Shown here one piece after another: positions 1 to 5,127 of a DNA stretch of 8,698 bases (its first letter is position 1; each line of letters starts with the position of its first letter). The notes below the pieces were generated by a model. It was not told the DNA's origin. It did not search any database and saw only the letters and a list, made by a program, of their open reading frames with translations. The stretch is from Caldifarciminota bacterium (GTDB lineage Bacteria; Hydrothermota; Tepidihabitantia; Tepidihabitantales; Tepidihabitantaceae), in contig CAIVTL010000738.1 of the NCBI GenBank assembly GCA_903908785.1, forward strand, positions 1 through 8,698, in the 5' to 3' direction. Position numbers and translations under genes: made by a program.

Positions 1-267
1 AAGACGGTGACCGAGCAGGGCATGAGCATCAGCCCGAACCCGCTGGCCTCCGGCTACGCGGTACTGCGCTACGGTTTGCCCAAGGCCGGTGCGGCGGAAC
101 TGAGTATCTACAACGTGGCCGGACAGACGGTCATGGTGCAGGCGCTGGCAGCGAGTCGCAGCGGCGCGGTGAACCTGGACCTGCGGCACCTGAGTAACGG
201 CGTGTATCTCGTAAAGCTCTCCGGTGAGGGCTACGTGAACTCGCAGAAGCTCGTGGTGCAAAGATAG
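1..267 (+). CDS. Secreted or surface protein, C-terminal part with type A (T9SS/Por) sorting domain; cut by left edge
   Basis: The frame is open from base 1 and stops at TAG 265-267, so only the last 88 codons are present and the true start lies outside. The visible part matches a type A Por-secretion C-terminal sorting domain: an opening SISPNPL block, a beta strand with YGLPKAGAAELSIYNVAGQ, then LDLRHLSNGVYLVKLSGEG, and a final strand ending KLVVQR. In the family this beta-sandwich directs a protein already exported by Sec through the type IX outer-membrane system, and it is usually cleaved on secretion or attachment. The cargo domain is out of view, so the activity of the protein is unknown. 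An internal GTG at 7 is not a likely start because the domain begins upstream. A strong hairpin follows 33 bp after the stop. Confidence 0.85.
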   Translation, partial: KTVTEQGMSISPNPLASGYAVLRYGLPKAGAAELSIYNVAGQTVMVQALAASRSGAVNLDLRHLSNGVYLVKLSGEGYVNSQKLVVQR

Positions 268-302
268 TCAGCGGTTAGCAGTCAGGAGTTAGCAGACAGC
301 AG
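268..302. repeat. Degenerate heptanucleotide array directly after the stop codon
   Basis: Five consecutive 7-mers run from the base after the stop codon: TCAGCGG, TTAGCAG, TCAGGAG, TTAGCAG, ACAGCAG. The second and fourth units are identical. The array runs into the left arm of the hairpin at 300-325. Its function is unknown. It belongs to a set of different 7-bp arrays seen in other gaps of this window. Confidence 0.6.
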
Positions 303-325
303 GGGCGGGCTTCGGCCCGCCCCTG
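300..325 (+). terminator. Perfect 11-bp GC hairpin with TTCG tetraloop, probable terminator
   Basis: Arms 300-310 and 315-325 pair perfectly (11 bp, almost all GC) around a TTCG loop, the extra-stable tetraloop class. It lies 33 bp after the stop of the sorting-domain gene, where a terminator is expected. No T-tract follows on the plus strand, so it may stop polymerase poorly by itself and may instead protect the 3' end of the transcript. A weaker CCGGC/GCCGG hairpin (326-330 with 340-344) follows at once. Confidence 0.65.
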
Positions 326-672
326 CCGGCTGAGGGCTTCGCCGGTTCCGCGCAGGGACAGGTGACCTGCACACTCGCCGGGAGTCCGCATTGGCAGCGC
401 ATGTCGCTGTTGCCCGAACGACGAACGGCAACACGAATGGCAGCGCACGCGCCGCAAGACTCGGCCACGATGCCTGCGTCGGTCTTCCGATCCGCGAGCC
501 CATCGGGATTCTGTATCAAAACAGACATACACGGCACGGCGGAACAAGACTCACCGCGAGCTTCGTCATTATCGCCTAACCTATTAAAAGCACAGCATCT
601 TAGCTGCCACAACTCGCCGCCAGGAGGACGCCACTCACCACTTGGACTGACTATCTCTCTTACGTCCTAAGG
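326..672. other. Gene-free stretch, nothing convincing seen
   Basis: Short frames exist on both strands, but none has a recognisable protein, a plausible ribosome site and sensible composition together. A 7-bp inverted repeat (408-414 with 427-433, TGTTGCC/GGCAACA) and a direct 10-bp repeat TGGCAGCGCA (starting near 392 and 438) are present. Neither is enough to assign a function. Confidence 0.5.
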
Positions 673-1212
673 TACACAGGTCGGTACATGGTGCGATAGA
701 TGGTCGGGTAGTAGCTGTGGTAGTATCCAAGGAAGTACTGCTGGATATGGCCATCCTACGCCCTGGCCGCCTACCCCGGGGCGTACCCCCGGGTGGCCCG
801 GGGGTAGCCCCGGGGCTACGACCGGGGATATGCCGTCAAGTACATGGGGTGGGTCTTGGCCAGGGTCTAGGACAGATAGTATCTGGCCTAGTACCTACCC
901 TGGTAGGAGAGGTAGTATTATAAAGTGGCCTGTCGCGCCGGGACGCTGATTCCGCGCCGCGGTGCGCGCGTCGCCCTGCTGAGCGCCCAGTTTTCGGCGC
1001 TGATGTCGAGGCTGATGTGGGTTCTGATAGAACGGGCGTGTCGCTCCGCCGGTTCCGCAATGATGAGCGAAGCTTCGACTCTCGTGATGCGCGACGCTTC
1101 GGTCTGAGCCTTGACCAATGCTCCGATTTGAGTTTTCGAGCGTGCTTTGGGACGAGCTTTCCGAAGAGCTTGCTGGCGAGCTTTCCGGGGAACTCTCCAA
1201 GGACTCCGTAGC
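673..1212. repeat. Long degenerate array with 12-bp (four-codon) periodicity, possible decayed repeat-protein gene
   Basis: Two zones share a 12-bp period. In 673-919, TA steps recur at 12-bp spacing (673, 685, 697, 709, 721; 805, 817, 829, 841; 868, 880, 892, 904, 916). In 1070-1207 a GAGCTT-like core recurs at 1106, 1130, 1142, 1154, 1166, 1178, 1190 and 1202. On the minus strand this reads as tetrapeptides in every frame: KARP, KARS, KAQT and EASR in one frame, ESSP, ESSP, ASSS and ESSS in another, and GKLA, SKLF and GKLV in the third. The Tyr-rich zone reads GYYH, SYYP, TIYR, TMYR, PVYL and ends at TAA (minus, 660-662). The middle zone (about 930-1060) is less regular. The array could be a decayed low-complexity gene, a non-coding minisatellite, or part of an unusual live gene. 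I do not annotate a protein. Confidence 0.6.
771..819. repeat. Cluster of overlapping GC palindromes inside the 12-bp array
   Basis: A perfect 16-bp palindrome GTAGCCCCGGGGCTAC lies at 804-819. Overlapping its left part, arms 784-793 and 797-806 (TACCCCCGGG and its complement) form a perfect 10-bp hairpin with a 3-base loop. A further CCCCGGGG core lies at 774-781. Two mutually exclusive foldings are possible on either strand. No gene borders it closely, so it may be a by-product of the repeat rather than a regulatory site. Confidence 0.7.
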
Positions 1213-1289
1213 GAGCTTTCGCGCGCCCGAGGCGGGAGCGGGAAATCACGAATCCACAAACCAGCACCAAGGCCCGCGCACGGCCGGGG

Positions 1290-1317
1290 AAATCCAAAGC
1301 TCCAAATCCCAAGTCAG
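1290..1317. repeat. Degenerate heptanucleotide array
   Basis: Four successive 7-mers, AAATCCA, AAGCTCC, AAATCCC and AAGTCAG, lie in the gap between the 12-bp array and the rsmD promoter. A pyrimidine-rich stretch (about 1380-1425) with repeated CCTTT follows. No coding function is visible. Confidence 0.5.
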
Positions 1318-1552
1318 AGGCTGCAATCTGCCGATGCTTTCCGCCTGGCAGTTGTCTCTCCACCATCCCTTCTTCGCCATTCTCCCCTTTCCTTTTGCTT
1401 TGCCTTTCGTCCTTTCCACTTCGGCCTGGGTGGTTCCATTTTCCCAGTCGGAAACCAGAATCTGGGTACTTTGCGAAATCTACGGGTAGTCCTTTCGGCG
1501 ACTCCCGGCGACCTCGGCGGTTTCATCCCGACTCTCGGGCATAGTTCGGAGT

Positions 1553-1580
1553 TTGACAGGCTGAGGCCGTTCGGTATAGT
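1553..1580 (+). promoter_or_regulatory. Consensus sigma70-type promoter of rsmD
   Basis: A perfect -35 box TTGACA (1553-1558) is separated by 16 bp from a -10 box TATAGT (1575-1580, one mismatch to TATAAT). The usual start of transcription, six to seven bases after the -10 box, falls on or next to the ATG of rsmD at 1587. The message would then have no leader. It probably drives the rsmD-coaD-obgE-dprA cluster. Confidence 0.75.
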
Positions 1581-1586
1581 CCTTAC

Positions 1587-2120
1587 ATGCGCGTAAGCAC
1601 CGGCCGGTATAAGGGCAGGGAGCTTGAGTATCCGCGCGCGGGTCTGCGGCCGACCAAGGCGATAACGCGGCAGGCGATGTTCAACATCGTCGGGTCCCGG
1701 GTGCGCGGGGCGAAGGCCTGTGACCTGTACGCGGGTGGCGGGTCGCTCGGCATCGAGGCGCTGTCGCGGGGCGCGGCGTCGGTCGTGTTCGTGGAGCAGC
1801 AGGCGACGGTGTTTCGGTTCCTGCGACAAAACTTGAAGGATCTGCCGAACGTGACCGTCATGCGTGGTGACGTGCTGCGGGTGCTGAAGAAACTGGCCGG
1901 GGCCGGTCTTGATTTGGTATTCGCCGACCCGCCGTATATGCACGAGCTGGTGCAGGCAACGATTGACCGGGCGGTCGAGTTCGACGTCTTTGCCCCGGGC
2001 GCGTGGTTTGTGGCCGAACACCATCGGCAGGAGATGCCGCGTGCGCCGGAGGGATGGGAGACGATCAAGCAGGGAACCTACGGCGAGACGATCGTGAGCG
2101 TGCTGAGGAGGAACTTGTGA
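1587..2120 (+). CDS. rsmD: 16S rRNA (guanine-966-N2)-methyltransferase RsmD
   Basis: RsmD uses S-adenosylmethionine to methylate the 2-amino group of G966 in 16S rRNA during 30S assembly. The 177-residue protein has the usual family length. It shows the N-terminal GRYKGRELEYP and RPT region (residues 6-23), the Rossmann SAM motif DLYAGGGSLGIEALSRGA (46-63), the acidic E70 at the end of strand 2, and the catalytic DPPY motif (114-117) that flips the target base. ATG 1587 fits the family start, and only six bases separate it from the -10 box, so no Shine-Dalgarno sequence is possible. The stop TGA overlaps the GTG of the next small frame (GTGA, 2117-2120). The last 18 codons are repeated, with changes, 128 bp downstream. 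In many bacteria rsmD lies directly before coaD, as here. Confidence 0.95.
   Translation: MRVSTGRYKGRELEYPRAGLRPTKAITRQAMFNIVGSRVRGAKACDLYAGGGSLGIEALSRGAASVVFVEQQATVFRFLRQNLKDLPNVTVMRGDVLRVLKKLAGAGLDLVFADPPYMHELVQATIDRAVEFDVFAPGAWFVAEHHRQEMPRAPEGWETIKQGTYGETIVSVLRRNL
2106..2111 (+). promoter_or_regulatory. Ribosome binding site AGGAGG for the 43-codon frame
   Basis: A perfect AGGAGG lies five bases before GTG 2117, inside the end of rsmD. It is the first copy of the duplicated site. It supports translation starting at 2117 and coupling to rsmD termination. Confidence 0.6.
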
Positions 2121-2248
2121 GGAAGACGAAGTCAGAAGCTAGAAGTCAGAAGCTAGAAGTCAGAAGTCCGAAAGCCGGAATGACGGAGTCCGACAAACAG
2201 GGGACCTGTGGCGAGGCCATGGTGAGCGTGCTGAGGAGGAACTTGTGA
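2117..2248 (+). CDS. 43-residue chimeric frame made by the junction duplication
   Basis: GTG 2117 has AGGAGG at the correct spacing and overlaps the rsmD stop by four bases. The frame runs 43 codons to TGA 2246-2248, which again overlaps the coaD GTG by four bases. The first part (VRKTKSEARSQKLEVRSP) matches the N-terminal extension of CoaD, and the last part (KQGTCGEAMVSVLRRNL) matches the RsmD C-terminus. It is therefore a duplication chimera with no independent homology that I recognise. Its likeliest effect is to carry ribosomes from rsmD to coaD by coupled termination and restart; the basic peptide may have no role of its own. That it is translated is inference. Confidence 0.45.
   Translation: MRKTKSEARSQKLEVRSPKAGMTESDKQGTCGEAMVSVLRRNL
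2134..2168 (+). repeat. Heptamer array, first copy (AGAAGCT/AGAAGTC)
   Basis: Five 7-mers: AGAAGCT, AGAAGTC, AGAAGCT, AGAAGTC, AGAAGTC, so a 14-bp unit is repeated twice plus one heptamer. It is translated as part of the 43-codon frame, where three heptamers give seven codons. Confidence 0.75.
2234..2239 (+). promoter_or_regulatory. Ribosome binding site AGGAGG deciding the coaD start
   Basis: AGGAGG lies five bases before GTG 2245. No ATG, GTG or TTG occurs in frame between 2245 and the conserved CoaD core, so this site settles the unusual upstream start. Confidence 0.7.
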
Positions 2249-2799
2249 GGAAGACGAAGTCAGAGGTCAGAAGTCAGAGGTCAGAAGTCAGAAGTCCGGA
2301 AGGCGGAGCGACGGGCGGGCAGCGGATTGCGGTCTATCCCGGTAGCTTCGACCCGCTAACCCTCGGACACCTGGACGTGGTCAAGCGGGCCGTCCATCTC
2401 TTTGATAAGGTGATTGTGGGCGTGGCGAGCCGGCAGGAGAAGCATCCGCTCTTCTCGTGGCAGGAGCGCGTCCGGCTGGCGAAGGAAGTCGTGAAGGGCA
2501 TGGACGGCGTGACGGTGCAGGGGTTCGATTGCCTGCTGGTGGAGTTCGCGCGACAGCAGCACGCGCAAGCCATCATCCGCGGGATGCGGGCGGTGATGGA
2601 CTTTGATTATGAGTTCCAGATGGCACTGACGAACCGGAAGCTGGCGCCCACCGTGGAAACCATCTTCTTCGTGCCGTCGGAGCGATATTTCTATCTCAGT
2701 TCTTCGTTGGTGCGCGAGCTCGCGGCCAAGGGCGGCGAGTTGAGCTGCTTTGTCCCGGATCCGGTCGTAAAGGCGCTTCGCCGGAAGCTGGCCAGGTGA
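2245..2799 (+). CDS. coaD: Phosphopantetheine adenylyltransferase CoaD with repeat-encoded N-terminal extension
   Basis: CoaD transfers AMP from ATP to 4'-phosphopantetheine, the fourth step of coenzyme A synthesis, and normally forms a cytoplasmic hexamer. The 184-residue frame shows AVYPGSFDPLTLGH (residues 29-42) with the nucleotidyltransferase T-x-G-H motif (39-42), the substrate-binding IIRGMRAVMDFDYEFQMALTNRKL (110-133), and YLSSSLVRELA (150-160), the counterpart of the ISSS-x-VRE ATP-binding motif. CoaD proteins are usually near 160 residues and begin one to three residues before AVYPGSFDP. Here about 27 residues precede that core, and they are encoded by the AGAAGTC heptamer array, giving a basic SEVRSQRSEVRSP stretch. 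The start is GTG 2245, overlapping the preceding stop by four bases. An ATT at 2326 is the only initiator-like codon nearer the core. Confidence 0.93.
   Translation: MRKTKSEVRSQRSEVRSPEGGATGGQRIAVYPGSFDPLTLGHLDVVKRAVHLFDKVIVGVASRQEKHPLFSWQERVRLAKEVVKGMDGVTVQGFDCLLVEFARQQHAQAIIRGMRAVMDFDYEFQMALTNRKLAPTVETIFFVPSERYFYLSSSLVRELAAKGGELSCFVPDPVVKALRRKLAR
2262..2296 (+). repeat. Heptamer array, second copy (AGAGGTC/AGAAGTC), translated in CoaD
   Basis: Five 7-mers: AGAGGTC, AGAAGTC, AGAGGTC, AGAAGTC, AGAAGTC, exactly 128 bp after the first array. The differences between copies are concentrated in the first and third heptamers. It encodes part of the CoaD N-terminal extension. Confidence 0.75.
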
Positions 2800-2873
2800 A
2801 GTCCGCAGTTCAGAAGGTGGGGAGCACGACCACGATGACATCAGCCGGCACGCAGCTTCGCATCCGCCTCCTC

Positions 2874-2905
2874 TCCCTAGTCCCTAGCCCCCAACCCCTA
2901 ACCCC
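2874..2905. repeat. CCCTARY heptamer array with G-quadruplex potential on the minus strand
   Basis: Units resembling CCCTAGT, CCCTAGC, CCCCAAC and CCCTAAC form five cytosine runs (2875-2877, 2882-2884, 2888-2892, 2895-2898, 2902-2905) separated by 2-4 bases. The minus strand is therefore telomere-like and could form a three-layer G-quadruplex. The array ends nine bases before the obgE ATG and takes the place of a Shine-Dalgarno sequence. The rest of the coaD-obgE gap (2800-2873) shows nothing clear. Confidence 0.6.
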
Positions 2906-2913
2906 ATTCTTCC

Positions 2914-3891
2914 ATGCGTTTCGTTGACGAAGTCCTGATTCAGGTGAGAGCCGGGTCCGGCGGGGACGGCTGCGTCTCGTTCCGGCGTGAGAAGTACGTG
3001 CCGAAAGGCGGACCGGATGGCGGCGACGGCGGCGACGGCGGCTCGGTCGTACTGTGGGGCAATCGGTTCCTGCAGACCCTGGCCGACCTGGAGTATCACC
3101 GTTTCTACAAGGCCGAGGCAGGCCGGCACGGGGCGGGTGCGAACCGGCACGGCGGGAACGGAGAAGGCGTGCGCGTGCCGGTGCCGCTGGGTACGGATGT
3201 GCTCGACGCCAAGACTGGCACGAAGCTGGGCGAGATACTCGAGGCGGAACAGGAGCTCGTTGCCGCACGTGGCGGCAAGGGCGGTCGGGGCAACGCCCGG
3301 TTCGCTACGTCGACCGACCAGACGCCGCGCCGGTTCGAGCCGGGCGCGGCCGCTGAGGAGCGGAAGGTCAGGCTGGTGCTGAGGCTGGTGGCCGACATCG
3401 GCATCGTCGGGCTGCCCAACGCCGGCAAGTCTACATTGTTGTCACGGCTGACCCGGGCCAACCCCAAGGTCGCGAGCTATCCGTTCACGACCCTGACGCC
3501 GAACCTCGGCGTGATGCAGACCCGGGACGTGCGGTTCACGGTTGCCGACATGCCCGGAATCATCAAGGGCGCGCACGAGGGCAAGGGTCTCGGGCTGGCG
3601 TTCCTGCGGCACATCGAGCGGACGCGGATGCTCGTGTTCGTGATTGATGCGGCGGCAGGGCGCCCGAAGGATGACTATACCGAGCTGATTGGCGAAATCG
3701 GCAGCTACAATGAGGAGATTCTGAAGCGGCCGCGGGTCGTGGTGCTGAACAAGGTGGACCTGCTGACCGGCCGCAAGCCCGCCATCAAGCTCGATGCCGA
3801 GCGCGTCTGGGTCTCGGCCCTGGCCGGCGACGGGGTCGCGGAACTTAAGACCCTGATTGACCGGGTGTTCCCCGGGAAGAACAGCGAATAG
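2914..3891 (+). CDS. obgE: Obg-family GTPase (ObgE/CgtA)
   Basis: Obg is an essential GTPase that binds the 50S subunit late in assembly and links ribosome production to growth and (p)ppGpp. The 325-residue protein has the glycine-rich Obg fold at residues 1-158 (GSGGDGCVSFRREKYVPKGGP, GGDGGDGGSV, RGGKGGRGNARF) and a G domain at 159-325. G-domain motifs are the P-loop GLPNAGKS (166-173), the threonines of YPFTTLTPN (189-197), DMPG (212-215), NKVD (279-282) and SAL (301-303). The optional C-terminal OCT domain is absent, as in many phyla. ATG 2914 matches the family start MRFVDE. No Shine-Dalgarno sequence precedes it, only a C-rich array. It follows coaD by 114 bp and dprA follows in the same frame. 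Confidence 0.96.
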   Translation: MRFVDEVLIQVRAGSGGDGCVSFRREKYVPKGGPDGGDGGDGGSVVLWGNRFLQTLADLEYHRFYKAEAGRHGAGANRHGGNGEGVRVPVPLGTDVLDAKTGTKLGEILEAEQELVAARGGKGGRGNARFATSTDQTPRRFEPGAAAEERKVRLVLRLVADIGIVGLPNAGKSTLLSRLTRANPKVASYPFTTLTPNLGVMQTRDVRFTVADMPGIIKGAHEGKGLGLAFLRHIERTRMLVFVIDAAAGRPKDDYTELIGEIGSYNEEILKRPRVVVLNKVDLLTGRKPAIKLDAERVWVSALAGDGVAELKTLIDRVFPGKNSE

Positions 3892-3922
3892 AGAGCGGAG
3901 ATTCGTGAGAGGCGGATTCGGA

Positions 3923-3950
3923 TTGCACTATTCACAATTCACCATTCACT
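3923..3950. repeat. ATTCACN heptamer array before dprA
   Basis: Three clear 7-mers, ATTCACA (3930-3936), ATTCACC (3937-3943) and ATTCACT (3944-3950), are preceded by the related TTGCACT (3923-3929). This AT-rich block stands out from the surrounding GC-rich sequence. It occupies the obgE-dprA gap directly before the TTG start and contains no ribosome site. Confidence 0.65.
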
Positions 3951-3960
3951 ATTTCCTCAC

Positions 3961-5031
3961 TTGAACGAACTGTTCGTTGACCTTTACGCGGTGCCGCGGA
4001 TGAATGAGACGCGGCTGAAGAACCTGCTGGCGCGGTTCGGAAGTCCGGAGCGCGTGTTCGACGCAGAGCCGAACCAGCTCGCCGAAGTCAAAGGCGTGGA
4101 CGAGGAACTGGCGGCGGCGGTCCGTTCCTACCAGCGGAGCGAGGAGACCGGGCGGAGGCTCGCAGCCGCGCAGGCGCTGGGCATGAGGACGGTCTGCTAT
4201 TCCGACGCCGACTTCCCGGGGAATCTCAAGCAACTCGCGCACATGCCGCCGGTGCTGTTCGTCCGAGGGGAGATTCGGCCCGAGGACAGCACCGCGGCGG
4301 CGGTCGTGGGCACGCGCCTGCCGTCGCACTACGGCCGTCAGGTGGCGGAGAAGCTGGGACGCGAGCTGGCGCAACACGGCGTCACGGTCGTGAGCGGGTT
4401 GGCTCGGGGCGTTGATACGTTCGCACACAAGGGCGCGCTTGAGGGCGGGGGCCGGACTTTGGCCGTGCTCGGGTGCGGGATCGACGTCCACTACCCGCCG
4501 GAGAACCGGAGGCTGTACGACGCCATCAGCGCGCAGGGCGCGGTTATCTCCGAATTCTCGCTGGGGGTCGAGCCGCTGGCGATGAATTTCCCGAAGCGGA
4601 ACCGGGTTGTGTCCGGCCTGTCTCAGGTGGTCGTGGCGGTCGAGGCCGGGGAGAAATCCGGTGTGTTGAACACCGTGGCATGGGCGACAGACCAGGGGCG
4701 GGCCGTGTTCGCCGTGCCGGGCAACATCACGTCGCAGCAGAGCCTCGGAATCAACCGGCTGCTGAGCGAAGGGGCAAAGCCGGTGCTCTCAGTCGACGAT
4801 ATCCTGCGCGAGTTGGGCGTGGCGAAGCGCGCCCAAGCGCTGGCGAAAGTCGAGGTCGCGGTCGAGGAGAAGCCGGTGATGGAATTCCTGACCGCGGAGC
4901 CGGCGCACGTGGACGAAATCTGCGAGGGGCTGGGAATACCGATGGCCGGGCTGCTCTCCGTGCTGATGCAGCTCGAAATCAAGGGCCTGGTACGTCAGTT
5001 ACCGGGTAAGTATTTCGTCAGGGAAATCTGA
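3961..5031 (+). CDS. dprA: DNA-processing protein DprA (Smf)
   Basis: DprA binds incoming single-stranded DNA in the cytoplasm and loads RecA during natural transformation; it is also kept in many non-competent bacteria. The 356-residue protein has the full family layout. An N-terminal helical SAM-like domain covers about 1-65. A Rossmann-like domain covers about 70-285, with VVGTRLPSHYG (115-125), SGLARGVD (145-152), GCGIDVHYPPENRRLY (171-186), FPKRNRVVSGLS (210-221), EAGEKSGVLNTV (228-239) and VPGNI (252-256). A C-terminal winged helix covers about 300-356. The chosen start is TTG 3961, because the frame is open back to the obgE stop with no other common initiator; ATG at residue 14 would remove conserved sequence. 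No Shine-Dalgarno sequence is seen. No competence pilus genes lie nearby. Confidence 0.95.
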   Translation: MNELFVDLYAVPRMNETRLKNLLARFGSPERVFDAEPNQLAEVKGVDEELAAAVRSYQRSEETGRRLAAAQALGMRTVCYSDADFPGNLKQLAHMPPVLFVRGEIRPEDSTAAAVVGTRLPSHYGRQVAEKLGRELAQHGVTVVSGLARGVDTFAHKGALEGGGRTLAVLGCGIDVHYPPENRRLYDAISAQGAVISEFSLGVEPLAMNFPKRNRVVSGLSQVVVAVEAGEKSGVLNTVAWATDQGRAVFAVPGNITSQQSLGINRLLSEGAKPVLSVDDILRELGVAKRAQALAKVEVAVEEKPVMEFLTAEPAHVDEICEGLGIPMAGLLSVLMQLEIKGLVRQLPGKYFVREI

Positions 5032-5042
5032 CCGGAAAGGGA

Positions 5043-5118
5043 CTAGTGGTCCTGTGATCCAGTGGTCAAGTGGAGGACCCGGAGTTCGGTGTCCCGCACT
5101 GGAACACCGGACCACTAG
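5043..5118. terminator. Large inverted repeat between convergent dprA and nadC, probable two-way terminator
   Basis: Bases 5043-5064 pair with 5097-5118: 22 positions with two mismatches (5053/5108 and 5057/5104), the outer 10 bp being perfect. A small inner hairpin (5075-5078 with 5091-5094) sits in the loop. It lies almost alone in the 96-bp gap between two converging stop codons, so one element can serve both transcripts. No T-tract is present on either side. Confidence 0.7.
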
Positions 5119-5127
5119 GCCACTCGT

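Larger units (their letters stand above)
2057..2314 (+). repeat. 128-bp tandem duplication across the rsmD/coaD junction
   Basis: Bases about 2057-2186 match about 2185-2314 at a constant offset of 128. A core of 43 bases (2094-2136 and 2222-2264) is identical. Flanking parts differ at scattered positions, including third-codon changes in the duplicated rsmD tail. Each copy holds the rsmD C-terminal codons, an AGGAGG ribosome site, a GTGA stop/start overlap and a heptamer array. The ancestral state was probably rsmD overlapping coaD by 4 nt. Confidence 0.85.

Noticed and set aside
275..670. Several 60-107-codon frames on both strands after the first hairpin
   Set aside because: They overlap each other, lack convincing ribosome sites and contain no recognisable domain. 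GC-rich DNA yields such frames by chance.
673..1212. CRISPR array
   Set aside because: The period is 12 bp with no conserved repeat of 24-40 bp and no unique spacers. No cas genes are nearby.
836..1366. Minus-strand frames of 176, 113 and 101 codons over the 12-bp array
   Set aside because: All three minus frames are open because the repeat lacks stops. None shows a known domain, and no ribosome site distinguishes one of them. Kept as a repeat feature rather than a gene.
1118..1596. Plus-strand frames of 123 and 149 codons before rsmD
   Set aside because: They run across the repeat array, a pyrimidine tract and the rsmD promoter. Composition changes along them and no conserved protein is recognisable.
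3961..5031. dprA as part of a competence or defence island
   Set aside because: The neighbours are housekeeping genes (obgE, coaD, rsmD, nadC). dprA is widespread as a single housekeeping gene and nothing else here supports a defence system.
4000..5031. dprA starting at the ATG at 4000
   Set aside because: It would remove NELFVDLYAVPRM, which is a usual part of the N-terminal domain, and it has no ribosome site advantage over TTG 3961.
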